Origin: DATENM01 sp045807725
Lineage (GTDB): Bacteria; Acidobacteriota; Blastocatellia; UBA7656
Length of the DNA stretch: 64,000 bases
Direction of reading: 5' to 3'
Assembly: GCA_045807725.1 (NCBI GenBank)
Contig: JBJMGV010000112.1
Span: 1-64,000, forward strand
Both the position numbers and the translations under genes were made by a program. This document shows positions 45,208-55,535 of the stretch, in pieces (within the stretch, counting starts at the first letter, position 1; the number at the start of each line of letters is the position of its first letter). The notes under the pieces were generated by a model. That model ran no database searches, was not told where the DNA came from, and saw only the letters and a program-made list of their open reading frames with translations.

Positions 45208-45888
45208 TCTCTTCACGCTGATCTCTTTGAAGGTGACGTGCTCGCCCGTCGCGTAGTCGTCGTGGTTTTGAATGCCGATGTAACCGGCGGTGGGGCGCGG
45301 GCCACGCTCCGGCTCGAACTCTTTGGTGCGCGGCGGCACCGATTGGGCCGGATCAAAATCGGTGACGGCGACGCCGTTCAGATTGACGCGGATGCGTGGG
45401 CCGTCGAGCGTGATCTCCATCGTGTTCCACTGGCCGAGCGGGCGGCTGGCGAGGCGCGCGGATTTCGACAGCGAATAGATCGCGCCGGTGCGGTGGTATT
45501 CATCCTGGCTATCGCAGATTTGCACTTCGTAGCCGTGATGCACGGCGAACCATTCGTCTTTTGGGCGGTCGGCGATGCGGACAAAGACGCCGGAGTTCGA
45601 CGCTGCGCTGGTCGTCTTGAAGACGACGCGAATCTTACAATCGCCAAACGTCTCGCCGGTGTACCAGAGCAAGCCCATACCGCCTTCGCTGCGCAGCAGA
45701 CCGTCTTCTACGACGAACTTGCCCGGCCCGACGTGCTGCCAGCCTTCAAGGTCGCGGCCATCGAACAATTGTCGCCATCCGTCAATGGTCGCCTGTTCCG
45801 CAGGCAGCGCGGGCGGCTGCTCTGCCGTCCGGCTGCACGATATCAGCAAGCTTAACAGTGAGAGCGTGGTGGCAAGCGCGGTTCTCAT
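45205..45888 (-). CDS. DUF1080 (3-keto-disaccharide hydrolase-like) lipoprotein
   Basis: A 227-residue exported protein. The signal peptide ALATTLSLLSLLISC ends in a lipobox, so it is probably lipid-anchored. The rest is one DUF1080 jelly-roll domain: GWRQLFDGRDLEGWQHVG at the start, FVVEDGLLRSEGGMGLLWYTGETFGD, the GVFVRIAD strand, HHGYEVQICD with conserved residues lining the concave face, and GYIGIQNHD near the end. Members hydrolyse 3-keto-glycosides or simply bind sugars. In acidobacteria they often occur with Gfo/Idh oxidoreductases, which make 3-keto sugars, and such genes lie at 51680 and 52968. GAGAGG precedes ATG 45888. Confidence 0.88.
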   Translation of the reverse strand: MRTALATTLSLLSLLISCSRTAEQPPALPAEQATIDGWRQLFDGRDLEGWQHVGPGKFVVEDGLLRSEGGMGLLWYTGETFGDCKIRVVFKTTSAASNSGVFVRIADRPKDEWFAVHHGYEVQICDSQDEYHRTGAIYSLSKSARLASRPLGQWNTMEITLDGPRIRVNLNGVAVTDFDPAQSVPPRTKEFEPERGPRPTAGYIGIQNHDDYATGEHVTFKEISVKR

Positions 45889-45918
45889 AGCACCTCTCCC
45901 GCGTGTTGACTCAAGCGC

Positions 45919-45988
45919 ACGTCTGAAGAATAGACGAATGCCTCGCGCGGCGCGTACAGCAGCGGTGCGAGGCATTCGTCTCAGACGT
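45919..45988. terminator. long two-part hairpin, probable terminator or attenuator
   Basis: An outer stem acgtctga / tcagacgt (45919-45926, 45981-45988) and an inner perfect 15-bp stem agacgaatgcctcgc / gcgaggcattcgtct (45932-45946, 45967-45981) are nested around a 20-base loop. It lies between the stop of the small cytochrome gene and the start of the DUF1080 gene on the minus strand. No U-tract follows, so termination is inferred. Confidence 0.65.
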
Positions 45989-46011
45989 GATGATGGTGGC
46001 GAGCGACGCCG

Positions 46012-46302
46012 TTACTTTTTCTTCTTCGCCAACTTCTTGTAGCCGGTCAGCCAGGCCGGGTCAACAGCGTCGGCGTGGCGGCGCTCTTTTTCGGCGACCA
46101 GCCAGTTGCCGCGCTCATTGAACGGGGCACCGCCAGCCGCGTTGACGTGACAGAAGCGACAATCTTTCGCGCCGAACTTTTTCGCCTGCGCCAGAAACGG
46201 CGGGTAAGCGACCGACTGTGTCGCCGCCGCCGCGACCACTCCCGCCAGCAAAGAAACCGATAGCAGAATCTTGATCCTTCTCACGAACTCCTTCTCCCTC
46301 AA
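46012..46302 (-). CDS. small exported c-type cytochrome-like protein
   Basis: A 96-residue protein with an N-terminal signal (RIKILLSVSLLAGVVAAAATQSVAY) and one heme-attachment motif CRFCH in FGAKDCRFCHVNAAGGAPFNERGNWLV. The region after the motif (VDPAWLTGYKKLAKKKK) is basic and short. No distal Met is visible after the motif, so the second iron ligand is unclear. Similar small CxxCH proteins accompany GMC or gluconate-dehydrogenase-like oxidoreductases as electron acceptors. The GMC gene lies upstream on the same strand, with the unknown protein at 46325 between them, making a three-gene unit plausible. Confidence 0.8.
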   Translation of the reverse strand: MREKEFVRRIKILLSVSLLAGVVAAAATQSVAYPPFLAQAKKFGAKDCRFCHVNAAGGAPFNERGNWLVAEKERRHADAVDPAWLTGYKKLAKKKK

Positions 46303-46324
46303 TGGTGATTAATGGTGGCTCGCC

Positions 46325-47032
46325 TTAGCCAGCTAGAACTTGATTCAACTCGCGCACCAGCGCCGCCGCTAATTTTTCATCGGCCTGCTCGCCGGCAAGC
46401 GCGTGCGTCAAGGCCGTGTAGAGGCTGTGCAGCGAATGCGCCGTCGCATCCTTGGGCACGAGCCGCGCATTAAGCTGCACGCGGCTGAGGTCGGCGGGCA
46501 CGTTGAGAGCGCGGTTGTCGAGCGGGTCGAGGTGAAAGAACATCACCGCCGCGAACGCCGTCGGCCCGGTGTTTTCAGTCACCGTTATGCGCGACCTTTC
46601 GGGCGGCGCAGGCTCATCCGCTTTCTTGTCGTTCTCGCCGGCCTTCTGCTGCTTTTCCGTAGGCGATTGCGTTGGCGCGGGCGTCGCTCCGGTCGCCAGC
46701 ATCTTATAGCGCGCCGGCCCTGAGCCAATGCCGCCCTGAATGCCTGCCAGTGTAGCGTGCGCGTCTTTGACTTGAGCCAGACCCGCCTTGCCATTGTTGA
46801 CGAACAGCCGCCCGCGCAAACGCAAACTCTTGTCGGCAATCTCAGCTTGCGAAGGCGCAAAAATCAATTGGTAATCTTTGCCACCAATCTCAAACTCGCC
46901 GACGAAGGCGCGCTCTTGCATCCACACCGGCACTGAATAGAGCTTGCGAGCACTGGCGGCTTTCGCGCCGCGCGTTTGCATTGCGCCTTTGCCCGCCGGC
47001 TTCGCTTTCTTGTTCGCCTGATTAAAAAACAT
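46325..47032 (-). CDS. protein of unknown function next to a GMC oxidoreductase gene
   Basis: A 235-residue protein without a signal peptide or transmembrane helix. Residues 1-30 are basic and low complexity (KKAKPAGKGAMQTRGAKAASARK). A possible beta-domain covers about 30-105 (PVWMQERAFVGEFEIGGKDYQLIFAPSQAEI, SLRLRGRLFV). A charged spacer (PTEKQQKAGENDKKADEPAPPERS) separates it from a second part (TAFAAVMFFHLDPLDNRALNVPADLSRVQLNARLVP) and a C-terminal helix. I do not recognise the family. Its position between the GMC gene and the cytochrome gene suggests a partner or accessory function, but the upstream gap holds a repeat. Confidence 0.6.
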   Translation of the reverse strand: MFFNQANKKAKPAGKGAMQTRGAKAASARKLYSVPVWMQERAFVGEFEIGGKDYQLIFAPSQAEIADKSLRLRGRLFVNNGKAGLAQVKDAHATLAGIQGGIGSGPARYKMLATGATPAPTQSPTEKQQKAGENDKKADEPAPPERSRITVTENTGPTAFAAVMFFHLDPLDNRALNVPADLSRVQLNARLVPKDATAHSLHSLYTALTHALAGEQADEKLAAALVRELNQVLAG

Positions 47033-47035
47033 AAT

Positions 47036-47161
47036 CCCAATCCAATTTTAGATTTTCATGGCTTGGCGCTGTGCGCCGGCGATTTTGGATTTTGGATTAA
47101 CAGAGTGAAGCATCAAGCAGTCACGGCTTGCTCCTCAATCTAAAATCCAAAATCCAAAATC
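47036..47161. repeat. heptamer-built inverted repeat after the GMC gene
   Basis: The arms at 47081-47099 (gattttg repeated) and 47136-47161 (ctaaaat, ccaaaat, ccaaaat) are complementary, with a 36-base loop. A further partial unit lies at 47042-47056. The right arm ends one base before the stop codon of the GMC gene (minus strand, 47163-47165). These AT-rich units stand out from the GC-rich surroundings. Confidence 0.85.
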
Positions 47162-47162
47162 G

Positions 47163-48872
47163 TTACAGGTTTCCCCGCTTGCGTTCGTCGGCGATGTAAT
47201 CGCAGGCGCGCATTGTCAAAGCCAGAATGGTTAGCGTCGGGTTCTGGCAGGCGCTCGACGTGAAGGCTGCGCCGTCGGTCACAAAAACATTCTTCGCGTC
47301 CCAACACTGGTTCCACTGGTTCAGCACAGAGGTCTTCGGGTCGCTGCCCATGCGGGCCGTGCAGAGTTCGTGAATGATGCGGCCCGGCGCGGTCAACTGC
47401 CCGCCTTTCCACGTCACCTCTGCGCCCGCCGCGCGCAGAATCTCTTCGCTCGACTCGGCGGCGTCTTTAGCCATCTCGCGCTCGTTGTCCGAATGCTGGC
47501 AGGTGATCTTCAACACGGGGATGCCCCACGCGTCAACGACGCCATTCGGGTCTATCTCGGCGTAGTTCTCAAAGCGCGATAGCATCTCGGCGCGCGTCGT
47601 CATATAAACCGGCGCGGTGTACCAGCGGCGCACCCTGGCTTTGAACTCGCTGCCGAAACCGGGCGCGCGTTGTGGGTCTTTAGCGACGCCGGGATAACGC
47701 CAGATTTGCGAAGCGCACTCGAACCCGTAGCCGCGCAGGAAGCGCGAGTGCTTCGTCTCTTTGCTGACGTTGCGGAAGCGCGGGATGTAGAGGCCGTCCG
47801 ACTTGCCGTCTTCGTTGACAGGCGTGCGGCCCGCAAGCGTTGGGAAGAAGCCGCCCGCGCCGATGCCGCCGAAATGATCGACCAGATAATGACCCATCAC
47901 GCCCGACGAGTTGCCCAGCCCGTTTGGGTGCTGACGCGAGCGCGAGTTAAACAGGATGCGCGTGGATTCGAGCGTCGATGCGGCGACGACAACGACGCGC
48001 CCAAAGGCTTCCTGTTCCTGATAGGTGACGCGATCAACGAAGGCTACGCCTTTCGCGTTGCCGGTGTTGGTGTCGGTGATGATGTGGCGGACGACCGAGT
48101 TGGGCCTCAACGTCATACGGCCCGTTGCCTGCGCGATGGGCAGCGTCGAAGCAATCGAGCTGAAGCTGGCGTTCACGTCGCAGCCGTCGCCGCAGTTGCC
48201 GCAGAAGTGACATTTATTACGCCCCTTCATATGCGGCAGCGGCTTTGAAGTCAGCATAGCGACGCGCGCAGAGATGCCGCGCCTTCCGGTCTTTTCCGCG
48301 CCGCGCCGGAGCAATTGCTCGCCGCAACTGAGCGGCATAGCCGGCATGAATTTGCCGTCCGGCAGGTAAGAGATGTGATCTTGATTACCGGCGACGCCGA
48401 CGAACTCTTCGGCCTTGTCGTAATACGGCTCGACATCTTTATAACTGATCGGCCAGTCAGTGCCGAAGCCATCGTGAGAGGCGGCTTTGAAATCGAGGTC
48501 CGACATACGCCACGAGAAGCGGCCCCAGTGCAGGCTCTTGCCGCCGACGATGCGCGCCCGCACCCACATAAACGGTTTGCCCGGATCGGTCGTGTACGGG
48601 TGCTCGGTGTCTTTGACGTAGAAGTGGCGCGAGAACTCGCCCGCCGTGTCCTGCATCCACTGGTCATGGTCGCGCCAGCCGGGTCGGCCAAAGCCGCGAT
48701 ACATCGATTCCCACGGGTTCTTGTGCGAATTCAAATCGCGTTCGGGAATGACCGGCGGCCCGGCTTCGAGGACCAGCACTTCAAAGCCATGCTCGGTGAG
48801 TTGTTTCGCCGCCATGCCGCCCGACGCGCCCGACCCGATGATGATAGCGTCGTAAATTTTTTGCGCTCTCAA
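47163..48872 (-). CDS. GMC-family FAD-dependent oxidoreductase with four-cysteine motif
   Basis: A 569-residue flavoprotein that oxidises an alcohol or sugar. IYDAIIIGSGASGGMAAKQL is the N-terminal FAD site. VVVVAASTLESTRILFNSRS and the C-terminal SSACQNPTLTILALTMRACDYI are GMC blocks, and the catalytic His lies in GRIIHELCTARMG. CHFCGNCGDGC from C221 gives C-x2-C-x2-C-x3-C; in related gluconate/glucose dehydrogenases a cysteine cluster at this place binds Fe-S, so electron transfer to a cytochrome rather than to oxygen is likely. The start is a TTG at 48872 with GAGGAGG seven bases upstream; an upstream ATG at 48962 would add residues unlike the family. No Tat signal is present. Confidence 0.9.
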   Translation of the reverse strand: MRAQKIYDAIIIGSGASGGMAAKQLTEHGFEVLVLEAGPPVIPERDLNSHKNPWESMYRGFGRPGWRDHDQWMQDTAGEFSRHFYVKDTEHPYTTDPGKPFMWVRARIVGGKSLHWGRFSWRMSDLDFKAASHDGFGTDWPISYKDVEPYYDKAEEFVGVAGNQDHISYLPDGKFMPAMPLSCGEQLLRRGAEKTGRRGISARVAMLTSKPLPHMKGRNKCHFCGNCGDGCDVNASFSSIASTLPIAQATGRMTLRPNSVVRHIITDTNTGNAKGVAFVDRVTYQEQEAFGRVVVVAASTLESTRILFNSRSRQHPNGLGNSSGVMGHYLVDHFGGIGAGGFFPTLAGRTPVNEDGKSDGLYIPRFRNVSKETKHSRFLRGYGFECASQIWRYPGVAKDPQRAPGFGSEFKARVRRWYTAPVYMTTRAEMLSRFENYAEIDPNGVVDAWGIPVLKITCQHSDNEREMAKDAAESSEEILRAAGAEVTWKGGQLTAPGRIIHELCTARMGSDPKTSVLNQWNQCWDAKNVFVTDGAAFTSSACQNPTLTILALTMRACDYIADERKRGNL

Positions 48873-49145
48873 CTGCTGCCTCCTCGTTGAAAACTGCCTG
48901 ATAATGACCGACCTCGGCTTGCTCGCTCTGGATTGTCGGCTAGATTGTTGAGACGGTAACACAGCCGCCGGTCGCGGTTCAAGTTTGGCGGGCCGGCTTG
49001 CGCGGCACGATGAATTGCGATATTAAAAGAGGCACGATCCGAATGCTCTTAATCTCGATAATGCTGGACTGAATCCTGAATTGAACGGGTCGGGGCACGC
49101 CTCGCAAAAGCGTAACAGCAAATCCATCGTGTGCCGGGAAAGGTA

Positions 49146-50426
49146 ATGATTGTGCGTTTGAAACGGCTATTCATCATCGTTCTGATCATCATCAGCCTGA
49201 ACGCGGCGACGCTTGCGGCAGGCGTGGGTCGCGTTGGCGCGGATGAAACCAAAGCGGCAAAAGCCGAAGATGGTTTCGCGCTGAAGGACGGCGACCGCGT
49301 GCTCTTTTACGGCGACAGCATCACCGAGCAGCGGCTCTATACGACTTACGTCGAGCATTACGTGTTGACCCGCTACCCTGAGCGCCGCGTCGCCTTCATC
49401 AATACGGGATGGGGCGGCGATCAGGTGACGCGCAACGAATGCGCGCCGTGCAATGGCGTCGGCGGACTGGCGCGCATCAAGCGCGACGTGATTGACCATC
49501 GGCCTACAGTCGTGACCTTGCTGTTCGGCATGAACGATGGCCGCTATTACGATTTCGACGAGCCGACCTTGAAGGTTTACGTTGACGGCTTGACGGCGAT
49601 CATCCGCGAGATAAAAAGCAAGACGCAGGCGCGCATCTACGTGATGACGCCGACCGTGTATGACGGCACGCGCAACACGCCTTGGTCGCACACGACGCGC
49701 TACAACGATGTGCTTGACCGCTACAGCGAAGCCGCCAAACAGATTGCGGCGCGTGAACAGTTGCCGGTCATCGATCTGCACGCCACCACCACCGACGCAT
49801 TGATGCGTGCGAAGAAGAACGACTCGGCTTATACGTTCCTGCCCGACGGCGTTCACCCGCAGGAAGACGGCCAGTTGGTAATGGCGACGGAAATTCTGCG
49901 CGCCTGGGGCGCACCAGCGAGCGGCGTCGAAGCTACCGCATCCATCCACAATCCGATGGCTCTCGATACCTCGCAGGCGACAGAGACGGTAGTCGTCAAC
50001 GCGCCGCTCCCGTGGCCCGATCCGCTGCCGAGCGACAAGCTGCGCGCCGTGTGGCCGCAGATCATCGAGATGGGCGCAGTGAAGTTACGTGTGCCGAAGC
50101 TCGCGCTTTCGGGCAAGTATAAACTCAGCGTTGACGGCGGCGATCCTATCAATTTCACGGCGGACGAATTGGCGCGCGGCATTGCGTTGAATCAGTTATC
50201 AAAGAAAGCCCAGGAAGAATCGCGCGCCGTCGCCGGCTTAATTCGCAAGCGCGCCGACTGGTTCTTCACGCGCTGGCGGCAGATCGAAGTGCCTTACGCG
50301 GCGGAGTACAAAACGACCGGCAACGTCGTCACGGCGTTCGACAGCTTGATTGCCGAGATGGCCGAACGCGCCCGCGCGATGGCCAAGCCGCATTCTTATC
50401 ACGTGACTATTAGCCGCGAGCAATAA
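49146..50426 (+). CDS. exported SGNH/GDSL-family hydrolase
   Basis: A 426-residue secreted esterase-like protein. A signal peptide (LKRLFIIVLIIISLNAATLAAG) is followed by the SGNH blocks in order: LFYGDSITEQ with nucleophile Ser58, NTGWGGDQV (block II Gly), LLFGMNDGRYY (block III Asn) and LPDGVHPQEDG (block V Asp and His). The C-terminal 150 residues are outside the hydrolase fold. Members of this type de-acetylate plant polysaccharides or hydrolyse other carbohydrate esters, which fits the sugar-use genes that follow. ATG 49146 is preferred; a GTG at 49131 is in frame. It is transcribed divergently from the GMC gene over a 273-base gap. Confidence 0.9.
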   Translation: MIVRLKRLFIIVLIIISLNAATLAAGVGRVGADETKAAKAEDGFALKDGDRVLFYGDSITEQRLYTTYVEHYVLTRYPERRVAFINTGWGGDQVTRNECAPCNGVGGLARIKRDVIDHRPTVVTLLFGMNDGRYYDFDEPTLKVYVDGLTAIIREIKSKTQARIYVMTPTVYDGTRNTPWSHTTRYNDVLDRYSEAAKQIAAREQLPVIDLHATTTDALMRAKKNDSAYTFLPDGVHPQEDGQLVMATEILRAWGAPASGVEATASIHNPMALDTSQATETVVVNAPLPWPDPLPSDKLRAVWPQIIEMGAVKLRVPKLALSGKYKLSVDGGDPINFTADELARGIALNQLSKKAQEESRAVAGLIRKRADWFFTRWRQIEVPYAAEYKTTGNVVTAFDSLIAEMAERARAMAKPHSYHVTISREQ

Positions 50427-50439
50427 TTGGATTGAGAGT

Positions 50440-50612
50440 CGTTTTGAAAAGGAAGCTCCGTAGGAGCGCAATGTGTATAGTTATGAGATTGGTAAAATGT
50501 TCAAGCTCCGTCAAGAGCGCGATGTCAACATTGCGCCCCTACGGGGCTTCGTCCCTTCCTTCAGCCATATCTATAAACATCGTGTCCCTACGGGACTGAC
50601 AAGAGATGCTTC
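50440..50612. repeat. intergenic repeat of gctccgtaggagcg type
   Basis: The block contains agctccgtaggagcgcaatg at 50454, a shorter agctccgtcaagagcgcgatg near 50507, and the inverted relatives cattgcgcccctacgggg near 50537 and cgtgtccctacgggactg near 50580, plus related tatag / tctata patches. The gctcc...ggagc part is itself palindromic. It is intergenic, between the SGNH gene and the isomerase-like gene, and looks like a dispersed family with several decayed copies in one place. Confidence 0.7.
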
Positions 50613-50652
50613 GTAAGCATCATCGGGATAAATGACCAGGAGAGCCTATACC

Positions 50653-51528
50653 ATGTCGAAGTTGAACCGGCGCGAAGCGATGATCGGGATGGGCGCGGCG
50701 GCAATCGGCGCGCTCGTGCTGCCGAAGCTCGCTAGCGCCGTTGCTGCTGAAAAGATCGTCAAGCGGGGCCGCCTCAAACAGTCGGTTTCGTACTGGTGTT
50801 ATCAGCGCAACTACAAGCTGCCGGAGTTTGCGAAGATCGTTGCTGATATGGGGCTGACGGCGATTGACTTGCTCACCGAAGAACAGTGGCCGGTCGTTAA
50901 AGCGGCGGGCTTGATCTGTTCGATGGGCTACCCGGCGGAAGGCGCGCAGATACCGAAAGGCTTGAACGACAAGGCCAACCACGACACCATCATTCGCGGC
51001 CTCACGAAAAGCCTGCCGGTCGCCGCAAAGATGGGTGTGCCGAACTTGATCGCCTTCTTCGGCAATCGCGGCTCGATCCCCGAAGCCGAAGCCTTCGACA
51101 ACTGCGTCGCCGGCTTGAACCGCGTCAAGAAGGTCGCCGAAGACGCCGGCGTCACCGTCTGCGTCGAATTGCTGAATAGTAAGGTTGACCACAAAGACTA
51201 TCTCGGCGATCACACGCCGTTCGGCGTCAAGGTGATTAAAGCGGTTGATTCGCCGCGCGTGCGGCTGCTCTACGACATCTATCACATGCAGATTATGGAA
51301 GGCGATGTCATCCGCACGATCCGCGACAACCATCAATACATCGCGCACTATCACACGGGCGGCGTGCCGGGCCGTCACGAGATTGACGACACGCAAGAGC
51401 TGAACTGGGCGACGGTCTGTCGCGCCATCGTCGAGACGGGCTACACCGGCTACATCGCGCACGAGTTCGTGCCGACGCGCGAGCCGCTGAAATCGCTCGG
51501 CGAAGCTATCGCGCTGTGCGATGTTTAA
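50653..51528 (+). CDS. exported hydroxypyruvate isomerase-like TIM-barrel sugar isomerase/epimerase
   Basis: A 291-residue protein of the AP-endonuclease-2/xylose isomerase-like superfamily, closest in pattern to hydroxypyruvate isomerase (Hyi). The N-terminus (MSKLNRREAMIGMGAAAIGALVLPKLASA) looks like a Tat-type signal with RR. Divalent-metal ligands are seen in the expected order: Glu in TVCVELLNSK, Asp in RLLYDIYHMQ, His in HYHTGG and Glu in YIAHEF. SVSYWCYQRN and GIPGRHEIDDTQELNW-like text (here GVPGRHEIDDTQELNW) fit the Hyi group. It probably isomerises a sugar or keto-acid outside the cytoplasm. AGGAGAG lies upstream of ATG 50653. It is first gene of a run with two Gfo/Idh genes. Confidence 0.85.
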   Translation: MSKLNRREAMIGMGAAAIGALVLPKLASAVAAEKIVKRGRLKQSVSYWCYQRNYKLPEFAKIVADMGLTAIDLLTEEQWPVVKAAGLICSMGYPAEGAQIPKGLNDKANHDTIIRGLTKSLPVAAKMGVPNLIAFFGNRGSIPEAEAFDNCVAGLNRVKKVAEDAGVTVCVELLNSKVDHKDYLGDHTPFGVKVIKAVDSPRVRLLYDIYHMQIMEGDVIRTIRDNHQYIAHYHTGGVPGRHEIDDTQELNWATVCRAIVETGYTGYIAHEFVPTREPLKSLGEAIALCDV

Positions 51529-51534
51529 CGGAGC

Positions 51535-51595
51535 GTGACCGCCGTCACCTCGCCCGGTGTTCGCGGTCACAGCCGTAGACGGGCGCGGCTGTTTA
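51535..51595 (+). terminator. paired hairpins, possible terminator or attenuator
   Basis: Two adjacent stem-loops, gtgaccgc / gcggtcac (51535-51542, 51563-51570) and acagccg / cggctgt (51569-51575, 51586-51592), share two bases, and TTTATAAAG follows. They lie between the isomerase and the first Gfo/Idh gene, and could reduce or modulate read-through. Confidence 0.45.
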
Positions 51596-51679
51596 TAAAG
51601 GAAGATTGTGGCGTCGCGCGCAGTCGCCGCTAAATCGTTTTTATTGAGCTGGCCCGCAAGGCCGGCCAGGGAGCAAGCA

Positions 51680-52945
<1,266 letters not shown>

Positions 52946-52967
52946 ACATTCAGAGAGGAGCGCAGTT

Positions 52968-54299
<1,332 letters not shown>

Positions 54300-54333
54300 T
54301 CGCGCCGCTTGCCGGCACCAACTCAACTGGACG

Positions 54334-54366
54334 AAACGGGGCAGCCCGCGCGGGCCGCCTCGTTTT
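54334..54366 (+). terminator. rho-independent terminator of the Gfo/Idh operon
   Basis: A 16-bp stem with two G-U pairs (aaacggggcagcccgc / gcgggccgcctcgttt) with almost no loop beyond cg is followed by TCG. It lies 35 bases after the second Gfo/Idh stop. The A-rich foot would allow use on both strands. Confidence 0.8.
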
Positions 54367-54412
54367 CGATTGATGCCTGACCATAGACACTCCTTCCGCT
54401 CATAAGTCTGCA

Positions 54413-55345
54413 ATGAACACACCAGCGATGGTCACGCTTTCGACGCACACGATGGCGACGCGCTTCGAGTTAGTGCTCTATGGCGCGGACGAGGTCAGGT
54501 TGCGCGCCGCCGGCGAAGAAGCGCTCGCGGAGATCGAACGGCTCGACGCGCAGTTGAGCGCGTATCGCGCCGACAGCGAGATCAATTGGATCAACCGCCA
54601 CGCCGCCGCCGAAGCCGTGCGCGTCGAGCCGCGCCTGTTTCACTTGCTCAAACACTGCGCCGCCTTCACTGCCGCCACAGACGGCGCGTTCGATGTGACC
54701 GTGGGGCCGCTCGTGCGCGCCTGGCGATTGGCCACGGAAGCGGAGGCCGTGCCTTCGACCGATGAACTCGAAGCGGCGCGCGCGGCGGTCGGCATGCAGA
54801 ACGTCGCGCTCGACTCGGAAGCCTACACCGTCCGCTTCAAACAGCCGGGGATGCAGATTGATATGGGTGCGTACGGCAAAGGCTACGCCATTGAGCGCGC
54901 CGTTGATTCGTTGAAAGAGAACGGCGTCACGAGCGCCTTGCTGCACGGCGGCACAAGCTCGGCGGCGGTCATCGGCACGCCGCCCGCTCAAACAAGCTGG
55001 CGCATTCAGTTGAGCGAGCCGTTCGAGCTAGGCGAGTCGGCGATGACCTTCGAGCTAATCAATGAAGCGCTATCGGTATCGGCCATTCACGGCAGAGCGT
55101 TCACAGCGGGCGGTCGCACGTATGGCCACGTCATCGACCCGCGCACAGGCCGTCCGGTCGAGCGGGCGCTGGCGGCGGCGGTCGTGGGCCAGTCGGCTTC
55201 GACCTGCGAAGTCCTTTCGACCGCCCTCGTCGTGCTCGGCCCAACGTGGCTGCGTGAGATGGATGAACGCTTTGTTGGCTATCGCGGCGCGGTCGCTTAC
55301 CGTGTGGGCGACGCCGAAATTGCGATTGAATGCCTGGGTCTTTGA
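54413..55345 (+). CDS. ApbE-like FAD:protein FMN transferase without export signal
   Basis: A 310-residue ApbE-family protein, which attaches FMN to a Thr or Ser of target flavoproteins. Motifs visible are MATRFELVLYG (start of the fold), SEINWINRHA, TDGAFDVTVGPLVRAWRLA, the Mg/FAD-site IDMGAYGKGYAIERA, LLHGGTSSAAVIG, and TYGHVIDPRTGRPVE near the end. The family usually carries a lipoprotein signal for periplasmic action; here there is none, so it acts in the cytoplasm or uses another route. No NqrB/C or RnfG-type target is in the window. It lies between the Gfo/Idh operon and the SSS symporter, preceded by a terminator. Confidence 0.9.
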   Translation: MNTPAMVTLSTHTMATRFELVLYGADEVRLRAAGEEALAEIERLDAQLSAYRADSEINWINRHAAAEAVRVEPRLFHLLKHCAAFTAATDGAFDVTVGPLVRAWRLATEAEAVPSTDELEAARAAVGMQNVALDSEAYTVRFKQPGMQIDMGAYGKGYAIERAVDSLKENGVTSALLHGGTSSAAVIGTPPAQTSWRIQLSEPFELGESAMTFELINEALSVSAIHGRAFTAGGRTYGHVIDPRTGRPVERALAAAVVGQSASTCEVLSTALVVLGPTWLREMDERFVGYRGAVAYRVGDAEIAIECLGL

Positions 55346-55535
55346 GCCGATTCGGAATCGTTTGACAAGCGGCGCGGCCAGACAGTATAAGCATGTCGCT
55401 GTCGTCTTACGTCTGTGGAACAATCGCTTGCATCAACCTGGCGCGCGTTTTCATTGAGGCACACTAAGTCGGATAGTGTGTCTTAAACTACAATGCATTC
55501 AAGCAGTCTGTAAACACTCAATCGAGGTCTGCCGC

